Shown: positions 48,064-55,808, numbered from the stretch's first letter. The stretch is DNA of 64,000 bases from Methylobacterium sp. NMS14P (GCF_028583545.1 NZ_CP087106.1:6183001-6247000), one strand, 5' to 3'. Numbers and translations: made by a program. The notes: a model not told the origin generated them from the letters alone.

Positions 48064-48675
48064 ATGGCCGACAGCACCGCCACCCCCCAGTATCCCCGGG
48101 ACATGAGCGCCCGCGCGGCCCGGGATTACGCCTGGAGTGCGGCCCAGGAGCACCGCGGGACCGTCAGGCGGTTGCTGGAGGCGGGCACTCGCGGGAACGC
48201 CGCCGTCGCGATCGAGCTGAACCGGCTGGCCGCGCCCTCGCCCTCCGGCCGTCGGTGGGATGCGAGGTCCGCGGGACGCCTGCTCAAGCGCCTGGGGGTC
48301 AGGTGGGAGGAGCAGGCCCAACTGGATGCGGAAGCCCTTCGGGAGCCGATGGAGGAGCTGTGGGAAGCCGGGGTCCGGGTACGGGCCCAGGTCGCCATTG
48401 CGCTCACCAGAATGGCCGTTCCCACCCGCGACGGGCGCCCCTGGACTGCGGACAGGGCCGGCACGTTGATCCGGCGCCTGGGCCTGGACTGGTCCGACAG
48501 CGCCCCCAGGCTCCGCCGCGGTAACAGCGTGCCGGAGGTGATCGAGTTCCCCGGGGTGGCGGAGCTGGTGGCCGCGATCGAGCCGGAGGCGACCCCGGTG
48601 ATCGAGGCTACCGGACCGATCCAGGTGTTGAAGCCGCAGGAAGCTGCCCCGCGCCGCCGCGCCATTCGGGTATAG
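48064..48675 (+). CDS. Protein with two tandem recombinase-type helix units
   Basis: 203 residues from ATG 48064. Two copies of the same ~40-residue unit are visible: NAAVAIELNRLAAPSPSGRR with W..RSAGRLLKRLGV, and AQVAIALTRMAVPTRDGRPW with T.DRAGTLIRRLGL. The layout (IA..LN..G.P...G..W....V..LL.R) is that of the DNA-binding "Recombinase" region of large serine recombinases, but no catalytic domain is present. C-terminal tail Pro/Glu-rich. A DNA-binding accessory role is inferred. Confidence 0.65.
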   Translation: MADSTATPQYPRDMSARAARDYAWSAAQEHRGTVRRLLEAGTRGNAAVAIELNRLAAPSPSGRRWDARSAGRLLKRLGVRWEEQAQLDAEALREPMEELWEAGVRVRAQVAIALTRMAVPTRDGRPWTADRAGTLIRRLGLDWSDSAPRLRRGNSVPEVIEFPGVAELVAAIEPEATPVIEATGPIQVLKPQEAAPRRRAIRV

Positions 48676-48683
48676 GTGGTCCG

Positions 48684-49073
48684 ATGAACCGACCCACCAC
48701 CCTTACCCTCACTGTCGTTGCAGGGTTCGCACTGCTCAGCGGGATTGCCGGCGCGGAGCCACTGCCTCGTGTGGACGCAGATAGTCACTGCCGCTCGCAG
48801 GTCAGCAACAAGTGGCGCTTTGGCACTCCGCAAGAGAAATACCAGCAGTGCTTCAAAGAACAGCAAGAGGCCTATGACAAGCTGAAGGCACGCTGGGATA
48901 CCGTCGAAGAGGAAGATCAGCGGGCCTGCCTCAAGTGGAGCCTCGCTGAACACGCGTACAGCTCATTAGAGAGTTGCATAGGTGATATGGAAAAATCCCG
49001 TGCCTACAAGAAGCGGGAGCTTGATAGGGGAGCTGAGTTCCGCGCAATCCCGAAGCAGGAGCTTCGTTGGTGA
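48684..49073 (+). CDS. Small exported protein with four cysteines
   Basis: 129 residues: signal peptide (MNRPTTLTLTVVAGFALLSGIAGA), then a mostly helical charged body (SHCRSQVSNKWRFGTPQEKY, YDKLKARWDTVEEEDQRACLKW, SLESCIGDM). Four Cys suggest two disulfides. No recognised family. The next gene overlaps its stop by 4 bases. Confidence 0.65.
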   Translation: MNRPTTLTLTVVAGFALLSGIAGAEPLPRVDADSHCRSQVSNKWRFGTPQEKYQQCFKEQQEAYDKLKARWDTVEEEDQRACLKWSLAEHAYSSLESCIGDMEKSRAYKKRELDRGAEFRAIPKQELRW

Positions 49074-49264
49074 GGACGATTTCGGTACTCGCCGTCGCCA
49101 CAATCGCCTGGGTCACGGTGCCGGCCGCCGCAGTCGCATCCCCCAAGGCCGAGAAGGTCTATGCCGCGAACGGCCGACGCGTGGCCGTGATCAGGAGCAC
49201 CGCCTTCGGTCGCTCCATCTATGGGCCGAACGGACGACGCATCGCTACGATCCGCTCACGGTGA
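49070..49264 (+). CDS. Very small exported protein with repeated NGRR motif
   Basis: GTG 49070 (overlapping the previous TGA; AGGAG upstream) opens a 64-residue product: signal-type helix (RTISVLAVATIAWVTVPAAAVA), then two similar turns, AANGRRVAVIRST and GPNGRRIATIRSR. The short repeat suggests a small surface or periplasmic peptide. Confidence 0.5.
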   Translation: MRTISVLAVATIAWVTVPAAAVASPKAEKVYAANGRRVAVIRSTAFGRSIYGPNGRRIATIRSR

Positions 49265-49338
49265 TCGGGGAGGCGTAGGGCTCGCACAACGATCAAGACC
49301 GTGGTTAGCAGGTCCGCCCCATACGTGAGGAGACCGGC

Positions 49339-49611
49339 TTGTTCAGGGAATGGATGGCGGACGAGAGGCGGTGGCGGACCTACGCCAGCGTACAGCTCCT
49401 TAAACTCCACGAGCATCTAACCGACGTTGCCGTTGCAATCGCGGCCGGCGTGTTCCTGCTGCTACTCTCCCACTACCAGCACGAGTTAGCTACGGGTGGG
49501 GCATTCGTGCTCTTTCTCGGGTTCTTGGTGCAGGCGCGTAGCCGCATGAAGGATCGCGAGGCCGTCCAGGAGGTGCTTCGGCAAATGGACAATGAGGCCC
49601 GCTCGGATTGA
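49339..49611 (+). CDS. Two-pass membrane protein, 90 residues
   Basis: TTG start 49339 with GAGGAGA upstream. Charged N-terminal helix (FREWMADERRWRTYASVQLLKLHEHL), two membrane segments (DVAVAIAAGVFLLLLSHYQ and GGAFVLFLGFLVQA), acidic tail. Small membrane proteins of this type are often phage or exclusion-type accessory genes; unproven here. Confidence 0.55.
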   Translation: MFREWMADERRWRTYASVQLLKLHEHLTDVAVAIAAGVFLLLLSHYQHELATGGAFVLFLGFLVQARSRMKDREAVQEVLRQMDNEARSD

Positions 49612-49625
49612 GTAGGCGCCGAGCC

Positions 49626-49763
49626 CTAGGCTTCGTCGTGGCCCAGCTCGGCGATCATCCGCCGGCCGGTCTCTGTGAGCAGCCAAGCCGGCCCGCCTCG
49701 ATCCCGCACCCGGACCAAGCCCATCTCGACAAGCAGCGGCATCACAGACGGGTAGGCTTGCAT
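49626..49763 (-). CDS. Short winged-helix-like protein (possibly truncated)
   Basis: 45 residues: MQAYPSVMPLLVEMGLVRVR and DRGGPAWLLTETGRRMIAEL fit a recognition helix plus wing, as at the end of larger winged-helix proteins. The upstream minus sequence has no credible N-terminus, so this may be a remnant. Between 49764 and 49993 nothing else is supported. Confidence 0.35.
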   Translation of the reverse strand: MQAYPSVMPLLVEMGLVRVRDRGGPAWLLTETGRRMIAELGHDEA

Positions 49764-49993
49764 CCGTAGGCGCCCGGGTTTGCCGCGACCGCCCGGAGAG
49801 CCGCAAGGGGTTTCCCACGGAGGGGCGGGATAGGCTCGTTCCCGCAAGCGCTTGCGGTGACTGTCATTCTCGGTCCGCATCCACAGGCGCCCACAGGACA
49901 CCATGCTCGATCTCGGATCGGGGGCGCGTTCGGGTTGAACCGCCCGGCTCGATCGGCTTTGTTCCTTTTTCGTTCTAGAACGGAGCATCCGAA

Positions 49994-50209
49994 ATGCCAG
50001 AGCGGCAAGGCGCATCACCTGTGGAACCGTGGACCCCCACGGAGGCGGACACGGTAGCCCTGGCCTACCTCCGAGCGGCCGGTGGCGACCGCTGGACGGC
50101 GCTTGTGCAGCTCGCGGAGGATGCCCTTTCTGACCTGGGCGCGGCCGATGCCCGGCTTCGTGATCAGGGCCAGCGGATCTCAAATGGCTACGTGCGCGGT
50201 GCCGTGTGA
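49994..50209 (+). CDS. Small unknown protein, 71 residues
   Basis: ATG 49994 with GGAG 9 bases upstream. MPERQGASPVEPWTPTEADT then LAYLRAAGGDRWTALVQLAEDALSDL forms two amphipathic helices. Acidic. No family recognised. The IS3-type element starts 70 bases downstream. Confidence 0.5.
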   Translation: MPERQGASPVEPWTPTEADTVALAYLRAAGGDRWTALVQLAEDALSDLGAADARLRDQGQRISNGYVRGAV

Positions 50210-50297
50210 CCCGCCTGGGCGATGATAGGGGCGAGCGGCTGACGGTCGATTGCTCAGCCTTGTACCGCCTGCGGATTGTGAGACACCGATCTGAAGC

Positions 50298-51212
50298 CTA
50301 CGCGGCGATGGCCGCGGGTGGTAGCTGCGCGGCGCGGATATCGGCCGGTGGCCGGAACCCGTGTCGCTCGATCAGCCACGTCTCATTGTAGAGATCTCGG
50401 AACGCCAGCAGGGCGTGGCGCAGATCCTCGACCGTATCGAAGTGCTCGACCCACAACAGGTTCTCCTTGAGGGTGCGGATGAAGCGCTCGGCGCAGCCAT
50501 TCCCCTCCGGGGCGCGCACGAAGGCGGGCGAGCTCGCGATGCCCAGGAACGCGAGCTCCGCCTGGAAGGCGTCCGCCATGTACTGGCTTCCGTGATCGTG
50601 CCGGACGCTCAGGCCGGAGGCGATCTCGGCCGCGAAGCCACCGAAGCGCTGCCGCACCCCTTGGCGGATCGGCTCCAGCGCCTCGAAGCGCGTGGCCCGG
50701 CGGGCCGCATGGATGCCCACGCACTCGGCCGAGCAGTGATCGATGGCCACGAACACCGCGACCTGCCCCTCGGCCGTCCAGGTGGTGGTCAGGTCGGTGC
50801 CCCACATCGTGTCGACCCTGTCCGGGATGATGGTGCCGTCGTGGTTGCGCGGACCGCGCGGTGTGCCGACCCGCGTGGGGGCCAACAGGTCGTGGGCGCG
50901 CATCAGGCGCAGCACCCGGCGCTTGGAGGTGCGCACGCCCTTCATGCGCAGCCGTGCCCAGACCTTGCGATGGCCTTCGCCGTGGAAGGGGCTGTCGGTC
51001 AGGATGGCGCGGATCCGCAGGAGCAGTGCGGCATCCAGCATCGCCCCGACCGGGCCGGGCCGCCGCGCGGGATCGGACCCGGCCTCCGATCCGAGCCCTG
51101 AGCGGGGCGGTGAGAGATGCCGGTGGACGGTGGCGCGCGACACGCGCCAGATCCGGCACACCCGAGCCAGCCCGTAGACGCTGCCGCTGGCCGGCGAGAC
51201 GGTCCGGCTCAT
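50298..51212 (-). CDS. IS3-family transposase OrfB (rve integrase core)
   Basis: 304 residues. An HTH_21-like N-terminal region (VYGLARVCRIWRVSRATVHRH) is followed by the DDE domain: GTDLTTTWTAEGQVAVFVAIDH (first Asp), SVRHDHGSQYMADAFQ (second Asp), FVRAPEGNGCAERFIRTLKENL (catalytic Glu). Complete and apparently intact. Overlaps OrfA by 4 bases (ATGA) rather than through a visible slippery frameshift. Confidence 0.9.
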   Translation of the reverse strand: MSRTVSPASGSVYGLARVCRIWRVSRATVHRHLSPPRSGLGSEAGSDPARRPGPVGAMLDAALLLRIRAILTDSPFHGEGHRKVWARLRMKGVRTSKRRVLRLMRAHDLLAPTRVGTPRGPRNHDGTIIPDRVDTMWGTDLTTTWTAEGQVAVFVAIDHCSAECVGIHAARRATRFEALEPIRQGVRQRFGGFAAEIASGLSVRHDHGSQYMADAFQAELAFLGIASSPAFVRAPEGNGCAERFIRTLKENLLWVEHFDTVEDLRHALLAFRDLYNETWLIERHGFRPPADIRAAQLPPAAIAA

Positions 51213-51565
51213 GGCCGCGACCGCCTGCGGGCCAAAGGGCCGGCGCCACGCGCCTCCAGGGCGGCGACCTTGGCCTCCAGCAGCTCGCGCTCCAGCAGCA
51301 TCTCGCCGAGCTTGGCCTTGAGACGCCCGCTCTCCAGCGCGTCCGCATCGAGGGGCCGGGTGGACAGGCTGGCCTCGCCCGCCGCCAGGAAAGCATCGCG
51401 CCAGCCCGACAAGGTCGCCGCCGTCACGCCCAGGCCGCGCGAGACGCTCTCCAGGTCCTCACCACGCAGAAGCCGCAACACCGCGTCCCGCTTGCGCTGC
51501 CGGGACATGCGCCCACCCCGGCCAGGTCCGACCGAACCGGCAACCGCTCCTGTAGTCGTCGTCAT
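51209..51565 (-). CDS. IS3-family OrfA (helix-turn-helix)
   Basis: 118 residues from ATG 51565. RQRKRDAVLRLLRGEDLESV then LGVTAATLSGWRDAFLAAGE forms the HTH; a leucine-zipper-like coiled coil (KLGEMLLERELLEAKVAALE) follows. DNA-end binding partner of OrfB. Confidence 0.88.
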   Translation of the reverse strand: MTTTTGAVAGSVGPGRGGRMSRQRKRDAVLRLLRGEDLESVSRGLGVTAATLSGWRDAFLAAGEASLSTRPLDADALESGRLKAKLGEMLLERELLEAKVAALEARGAGPLARRRSRP

Positions 51566-51670
51566 CGTTCTCACCCCTGAGGCGGAGACCGTCCGCTAAC
51601 GGGGTGTCTCAAGCAACCGTGGGGCGGAGGAGCCTGCCGGCGACACGGAAGCTACCGCCTCGATCGTTTC

Positions 51671-51886
51671 ATGGATCAGTTCGGCCCGGACATCGCCACG
51701 GTGGATCTACTCCGGGCTCTGACGGTCTCCTGCCGCCATCAGCGTGGGCTGAGAGCAGTTGCGGCGCGGAAGTACGAAGCTCAGTGCCTCGCGATGCTGA
51801 AGCTGGCGAAGGGTCTCGACCTGGACCCCCGGTCCCGCCCAGCGGGCCTTTCACGCTGGAGGTGCGGGACGATCGGGGGCGGGTGA
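51671..51886 (+). CDS. Small helical protein, 71 residues
   Basis: MDQFGPDIATVDLLRALTVS and HQRGLRAVAARKYEAQCLAMLKLAKGLDLD give a helix-rich unit that could be an oligomer. The last ~15 residues run into the next gene, so a shorter real product or a frameshifted junction with 51862 is possible. No family recognised. Confidence 0.4.
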   Translation: MDQFGPDIATVDLLRALTVSCRHQRGLRAVAARKYEAQCLAMLKLAKGLDLDPRSRPAGLSRWRCGTIGGG

Positions 51887-52041
51887 AGCTGCGCTTGGGT
51901 GTTAGCTACCCAATTGACGCCGCGGTTGCCGCCTTCGATGCCATCGCCGCGAGCTACCCGGATCAGGAGGTCACCCTGCGGCAACTCGCCCATGTGATCC
52001 GGCGGCAGTCGAGGCCAGGCACCCCGCCGGGCGATCTGTAG
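51862..52041 (+). CDS. Small protein, 59 residues
   Basis: GTG 51862 with CTGGAG immediately upstream: VRDDRGRVKLRLGVSYPIDA and AVAAFDAIAASYPDQEVTLRQLAHVIRR, beta strand plus two helices. Overlaps the previous frame by 25 bases. The longer open frame from 51604 has an implausible N-terminus. Confidence 0.4.
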   Translation: MRDDRGRVKLRLGVSYPIDAAVAAFDAIAASYPDQEVTLRQLAHVIRRQSRPGTPPGDL

Positions 52042-52064
52042 TGCTACTGATTTCACTCAATGCT

Positions 52065-52319
52065 CTACGTGTGCCGCGCCGGCCAGCGCATGATCCGTTG
52101 TGCCCAGATGCGCGCATCGGCATCATTGATCGCACTGTGAAGGGCAAAGAGGGCAGCGGCCGTTGCTCCGAACAACGCGCGGACCATTCCACCAACGTCA
52201 GCATCTGCCGAAGGGTCCGAAGCAAAGGGGTTCAAAGCTGGGATCGCCTGGAAGAAGGCCAAACCCGAGCTGATGCTAAGGACAAGTGTGGCGGTTGTCG
52301 GAAGATCTTTCACCCTCAT
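52065..52319 (-). CDS. Small membrane protein, 84 residues
   Basis: The minus-strand ATG at 52319 has TAGGAG with 6-base spacing. The product has two hydrophobic segments (TATLVLSISSGLAFFQAI; MVRALFGATAAALFALHSAI) joined by a polar loop. It is preferred over the overlapping plus-strand frame because of hydrophobic pattern and start site. Confidence 0.6.
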   Translation of the reverse strand: MRVKDLPTTATLVLSISSGLAFFQAIPALNPFASDPSADADVGGMVRALFGATAAALFALHSAINDADARIWAQRIMRWPARHT

Positions 52320-52458
52320 CGTAAACTCCTACCTATGACCTTCGCTGGAAGATCCACCATCACGTTGTGCGATTTGCTCCAGCGTGGCGAGGTACCTGCT
52401 AGTGCGGCAGATTACTTAGGCGTCGACGGTCGCCGCATGCTCTGCGAATGATCCGTGA

Positions 52459-52687
52459 CGATCACCAGTGTGGCGTTGTGCCGCCGGCCGAGGTGTAGGG
52501 CCTTGCGTAGCTCCGGCCGATCATCCCAGATGTTGCTCTCCACCTCCACCAACTCGGCCAAGACGTTCCGTTGTCCTCCATTCAGGAGGTGCGGTGCCGC
52601 TTGCCGCTGCGCCTCTAGGTCAAGCCCGGAGCGGTCCAGCAACGCCGTGGAGACCCGCAGGTAGACGACTAACTTGCCCTATGTCAT
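52459..52687 (-). pseudogene. Serine recombinase N-terminal relic (stop at codon 3, C-terminus missing)
   Basis: This segment aligns without gaps to 54501-54729 (N-terminal half of the intact recombinase at 53995), with a constant 2042-base offset. It starts ATG ACA TAG GGC, so codon 3 is a stop. The readable part is LEAQRQ..LLNGGQRNVLAELVEVES, RPELRKALHLGRRHNATLVI. It ends abruptly after VTDHS, losing the rest of the catalytic domain and the C-terminus. It represents a second, decayed recombinase of the same family. Confidence 0.85.
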
Positions 52688-52782
52688 CGCTGTTCCCCGA
52701 GGTTCTGCAATGCTCTTGCGAATGGTCCCAGATAAATTGCCCATGTCTTAGGTGCTAACAACCAACATGAAGTTTTTTCTGA

Positions 52783-53160
52783 TCATCCATCTCGTGATTG
52801 TATTAGCAAACTCGAAATAACATTGCTAATTTCCTTTGATGAGAGAGTGTTTTTTAGCAGATTGGTAAATTCTTCCTCGTTGGATACTTGAAATGCCGTA
52901 CCTCTAAACGGGATAAATACAGTGCCTGGATAAAGTAGAATTGTATGTTTATAGCTCAGAACGCTGTACCTAAAACCAGACAATGCCGGAGCTGTGATAA
53001 ATAACGTATGATTTATACTTTGCGACTCACTTGAGGTCGCGACTTCGGCTTGAAGCAGACCTTTAGTAGCATCAGTAAGAGCACTCGCTTGCTCTTTCAG
53101 CATAGCCGCTGGAGTTCTAACGTCCCCAACATCAGGAACCGCCCAAAAACCTGCGCTCAT
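52783..53160 (-). CDS. Unknown protein, partner of the endonuclease-fold gene
   Basis: 125 residues from ATG 53160, overlapping the upstream gene's stop by 4 bases (ATGA) and preceded by GAAAGG. The sequence (FWAVPDVGDVRTPAAMLKEQ, QSINHTLFITAPALSGFRYSVLSYKHTILLYPG, FQVSNEEEFTNLLKNTLSSKEI) looks like an alternating beta-strand fold with a helical start. No recognised family. Codon and base usage are clearly AT-richer than the host. Being translationally coupled to the endonuclease-fold gene, it is probably a functional partner (inhibitor, sensor or subunit). Confidence 0.75.
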   Translation of the reverse strand: MSAGFWAVPDVGDVRTPAAMLKEQASALTDATKGLLQAEVATSSESQSINHTLFITAPALSGFRYSVLSYKHTILLYPGTVFIPFRGTAFQVSNEEEFTNLLKNTLSSKEISNVISSLLIQSRDG

Positions 53161-53984
53161 GGCACGTACCTTTCCGTATCTAGGTAAATTTTTATTGGTA
53201 GATGATCAGAGATACTTCGATCCGTGGTAGTTTTACTTAGAAGGCTTCTCCCCCTAATTTGATGGATTATCTGAAAACATCCATCTGTGTAATACGTAAG
53301 CAAATTTGGCCGTAGTAAGCATTGATCGAAGAAATTCCAATATAAATTAAAAATATCACCGCCATTGTTGTAATAGAATGTTCCCGGCGACACCGAACTT
53401 TCATCTCCTAACAAATTCCAACACGGATTAAAAAAGAATTTCCATTTTTTGCCATTAACATTCCGGGATACACGCATTGCTATCCTTTTGTCCATCGTAG
53501 CGTGAAATCCATCTGCTGCAATCATGGCATCTTCATATGGATTAATATTCAAATCTCCGATCACAAGTGTGTTGCTATGACCCAACCGATCTTCGCAACG
53601 GTAAATTTCGTTGACTAATCCGCGAACCACGAAATGTTGATTTTTATCATCTTTGTACAACTTACTTGGTAAATGACAGAACACAAGCAGAAGCGGTAGC
53701 CCTACAGGTGGTCTAAATTCTCGAATAGAACTTCTACCGTCATCATATAAAGCTTTAAAACACGATAAGTCGTATCGAACAAAAACTCTTACGTAACTAT
53801 CAACTACTTTGTATTCTCTGAAGACCCTCTGTGATATATTGCCATTAAGACTTATAAGGATTTCGCTGCTGCTCTCAATACATTCGGCTAGTACCAATAT
53901 ATCGACATTATTGTCCTCGCAAGCGCTCGCCAACAATCTAGAAACATTGTTTTTAGCCAAATTCCAAAACATGAATACAGGCAT
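53157..53984 (-). CDS. Endonuclease/exonuclease/phosphatase (EEP)-fold protein
   Basis: 275 residues from ATG 53984. All EEP catalytic motifs are in order: FWNLAKN (N8), VLAECIE (E34, metal ligand), FCHLPSK (H104), VIGDLNINPY (D144 and N146) and ISDHLPI (D260, H261). The fold is shared by DNase I, exonuclease III and phosphoinositide phosphatases. No signal peptide or additional domain, so it is probably cytoplasmic and hydrolytic towards nucleic acid or a phosphate ester. It lies 10 bases downstream of the serine recombinase stop on the same strand and overlaps its partner by 4 bases. The AT-rich composition, unlike the host, shows recent transfer. Confidence 0.85.
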   Translation of the reverse strand: MPVFMFWNLAKNNVSRLLASACEDNNVDILVLAECIESSSEILISLNGNISQRVFREYKVVDSYVRVFVRYDLSCFKALYDDGRSSIREFRPPVGLPLLLVFCHLPSKLYKDDKNQHFVVRGLVNEIYRCEDRLGHSNTLVIGDLNINPYEDAMIAADGFHATMDKRIAMRVSRNVNGKKWKFFFNPCWNLLGDESSVSPGTFYYNNGGDIFNLYWNFFDQCLLRPNLLTYYTDGCFQIIHQIRGRSLLSKTTTDRSISDHLPIKIYLDTERYVP

Positions 53985-53994
53985 AATAGACCTG

Positions 53995-54729
53995 TCAGAC
54001 GGGTGAGACAGATATGCGGAGAGTTGCTCGCTGAACCTGCACGGCCGACCATGCTCCTCCTCGAGGGGCCGGGATAGCACGACGGTTCAGCGCCGCTGCA
54101 ATTTCTCGAAGCGACACAGCGCCCGCTGCCTTCACGTCGGCGATGATCGGGGCGAGGTCGGCTGCCCGGCCGTTGGCGATCTCCGTTCGGCGGGCTCTGC
54201 CCAGTGCGCGGCCTTCGTCCCGCTTGCCCAGGTTGGTTGGATTGCCGAGGCTGGTCGCCTTGCCGGCGGCCTGAAGCGCGGCCCGGTCCGCATTGGATAG
54301 AGTGGCATAGTAGCTTCGCTTCGCCGCGAGGGCTTCCCGAGTGCGCTTGGCGATCATCTGCCGTTCGGCTTGCGCCACCACGGCCATAATGCCCACTACC
54401 ATCTCGTTCGCCTCCGGCATGTCGGCCGCCACGAAGCGGACGCCAGCCTTCTGGAGGCCGAGCAGGAAGTGAGCGTCACGGGAAAGGCGGTCCAGCTTGG
54501 CGATCACCAGGGTGGCGTTGTGCAATCGGCAGAGGGCCAGGGCCTTGCGTAGCTCCGGCCGATCATCCCGGCTGCCGCTCTCCACCTCCACCAGTTCGGC
54601 CAGCACGTTCCACTGTCCGCCGTTGAGGAAGTTGGCGACCGATTGCCGCTGCGCCTCCAGGCCCAGCCCGGACCGGCCCTGCATCTCCGTGGAGACCCGC
54701 AGGTAGGAGACGAGCTTACCTTGTGCCAC
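53995..54729 (-). CDS. Serine recombinase (resolvase/invertase family)
   Basis: 244 residues from GTG 54729 (GGGAG at 6 bases). N-terminal catalytic domain: LVSYLRVSTEMQGRSGLGLEAQRQ (nucleophile Ser in YLRVST), ALALCRLHNATLVIAKLDRLSRD and GIMAVVAQAERQMIAKRTREALAAKR. The C-terminal region SLREIAAALNRRAIPAPRGGAW is a recombinase-type DNA-binding motif. The active-site Arg/Asp residues are present. The protein end (QRATLRISVSPV) falls at the boundary with the AT-rich cargo. Possibly able to mobilise or rearrange the flanking region. Confidence 0.88.
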   Translation of the reverse strand: MAQGKLVSYLRVSTEMQGRSGLGLEAQRQSVANFLNGGQWNVLAELVEVESGSRDDRPELRKALALCRLHNATLVIAKLDRLSRDAHFLLGLQKAGVRFVAADMPEANEMVVGIMAVVAQAERQMIAKRTREALAAKRSYYATLSNADRAALQAAGKATSLGNPTNLGKRDEGRALGRARRTEIANGRAADLAPIIADVKAAGAVSLREIAAALNRRAIPAPRGGAWSAVQVQRATLRISVSPV

Positions 54730-54860
54730 GGCTGCTCCCGGAGGTGCTGCTACATTCGTGCGAACGAGCGTCAGGAAGAATGTAACGCTCCCCTGTCCTA
54801 CGCCGGTTCGACCGTGTACACAAGTGCTACAAAAACCGGTTGCAGATTTTGGGGGGCATC

Positions 54861-55175
54861 GTGAGCAGCAGAACAAGGGTGACGGAGGCCGCGCTGGCGC
54901 TGCTGGCACAGTCGCGTGCGGAGTTGCCGAAGGTCAACATCCGGAGGCGGAAGCCGCGGGGCGACCCGGCAAAGGGCGTGGCCGAGCTGAAGGCAGTGGC
55001 GGACAAGCGGGCCGCGGCATTGGCCCCAGTCGTGACCGAGCTGAAGGCGGAAGGGCACAGCAGCGTGCGGAAGCTCGCCGACGCCATGAACGCGCGCGGG
55101 GTCCCCACAGAGCGCGGCGGACCGTGGCACGTGACGGGCGTCCAACGCCTGCTGAAGCGGATCAAGACGCTCTAG
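54861..55175 (+). CDS. Small recombinase-motif DNA-binding protein
   Basis: 104 residues from GTG 54861 (GGGGGG directly upstream). The C-terminal SSVRKLADAMNARGVPTERG followed by PWHVTGVQRLLKRI is the same recombinase-type unit found in the 53995 and 48064 proteins; the N-terminal half is basic and helical (RAELPKVNIRRRKPRG). No catalytic domain. Divergent from the recombinase, with only 131 bp between the starts. Confidence 0.65.
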   Translation: MSSRTRVTEAALALLAQSRAELPKVNIRRRKPRGDPAKGVAELKAVADKRAAALAPVVTELKAEGHSSVRKLADAMNARGVPTERGGPWHVTGVQRLLKRIKTL

Positions 55176-55201
55176 ATCGCGTTCTACAACCTGGAGGATC
55201 T

Positions 55202-55531
55202 ATGGGCACAGTCGGCACCGGTACTCTTCGCCTTGAAGGGCGTTACACGCGGCCGGAGCACGAGCCGCCGCCCCTCACCTTGCTCTGTAGCTCGATCAGG
55301 TATCGAGAGGCAGAGTTCAAGGAGACGAAGGGCGCCGGGGGCGATGTGATGCGGTCGGTGACCGTTCAACCGTCGCTTGAGGTTTCTGGCCTGCCGGCCG
55401 ATTTCCAACAGGCGAAGGGTGATTGGACGCACATCATCTGCGCCTTGCTGCCGAAGGGTGAGGGGGAGCTGGTAGACATCGTGCCGCTCGGGGGCGATCG
55501 GGCTCGGTTTGTCGTCAAGTACGCACACTAG
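55202..55531 (+). CDS. Small unknown protein, 109 residues
   Basis: ATG 55202 preceded by CTGGAGGAT. GTGTLRLEGRYTRPEHEPPP, LTLLCSSIRYREAEFKETKG, VQPSLEVSGLPADFQQAKGDW and VPLGGDRARFVVKYAH show an all-beta, possibly barrel or Ig-like fold. No family recognised. Confidence 0.6.
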   Translation: MGTVGTGTLRLEGRYTRPEHEPPPLTLLCSSIRYREAEFKETKGAGGDVMRSVTVQPSLEVSGLPADFQQAKGDWTHIICALLPKGEGELVDIVPLGGDRARFVVKYAH

Positions 55532-55642
55532 CTCAACGCCTTGACGGCTTGATAGCACGACGGCTCGATCGCGCGCCCGCTAGACGTTGAGCAAGCGGGC
55601 CGGCTCGATCGGCTGCCGTTTTGACGGATCGTTAAGGAGACG

Positions 55643-55780
55643 GTGAGCGTGCTCGACGCCATGGCGGCCGCGGAGCGGAAGGCCCTCCGCCGGATCGCTC
55701 TCGATCAGGATACCACGGCCCAGGCGTTGGCGGAGGAGGCCATCCGGGACGTTCTACGCCGGCACGGACACGGCGCCTGA
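55643..55780 (+). CDS. Tiny ribbon-helix-helix-like protein, 45 residues
   Basis: GTG 55643 with AAGGAGA upstream encodes VSVLDAMAAAERKALRRIAL followed by DQDTTAQALAEEAIRDVLRRHG. This has the strand/two-helix profile of stand-alone RHH DNA-binding proteins (ALRRIA..TT.QAL.EEAI..LL). Likely binds DNA, perhaps its own promoter. Confidence 0.5.
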   Translation: MSVLDAMAAAERKALRRIALDQDTTAQALAEEAIRDVLRRHGHGA

Positions 55781-55808
55781 TCTCTAGCTCGCGAGGCGTC
55801 TTGCTATC

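Larger units (their letters stand above)
50279..51611 (-). mobile_element. IS3-family insertion sequence
   Basis: Two overlapping transposase genes are bounded by short inverted ends, TGAGACACC at 50279-50287 and GGTGTCTCA at 51603-51611, giving 1333 bp. No convincing target duplication was seen (flanks ..GGATTG and AGCAA..). Confidence 0.8.

Noticed and set aside
50270..51620. Target-site duplication for the IS3-family element
   Set aside because: Flanking bases (GGATTG / AGCAA) do not match; ends may be mutated or my boundary may be off by a few bases.
52041..52451. 136-residue plus-strand frame in 52041-52451
   Set aside because: Competes with a minus-strand membrane protein that has a good RBS and hydrophobic helices; the plus frame is charged and irregular.
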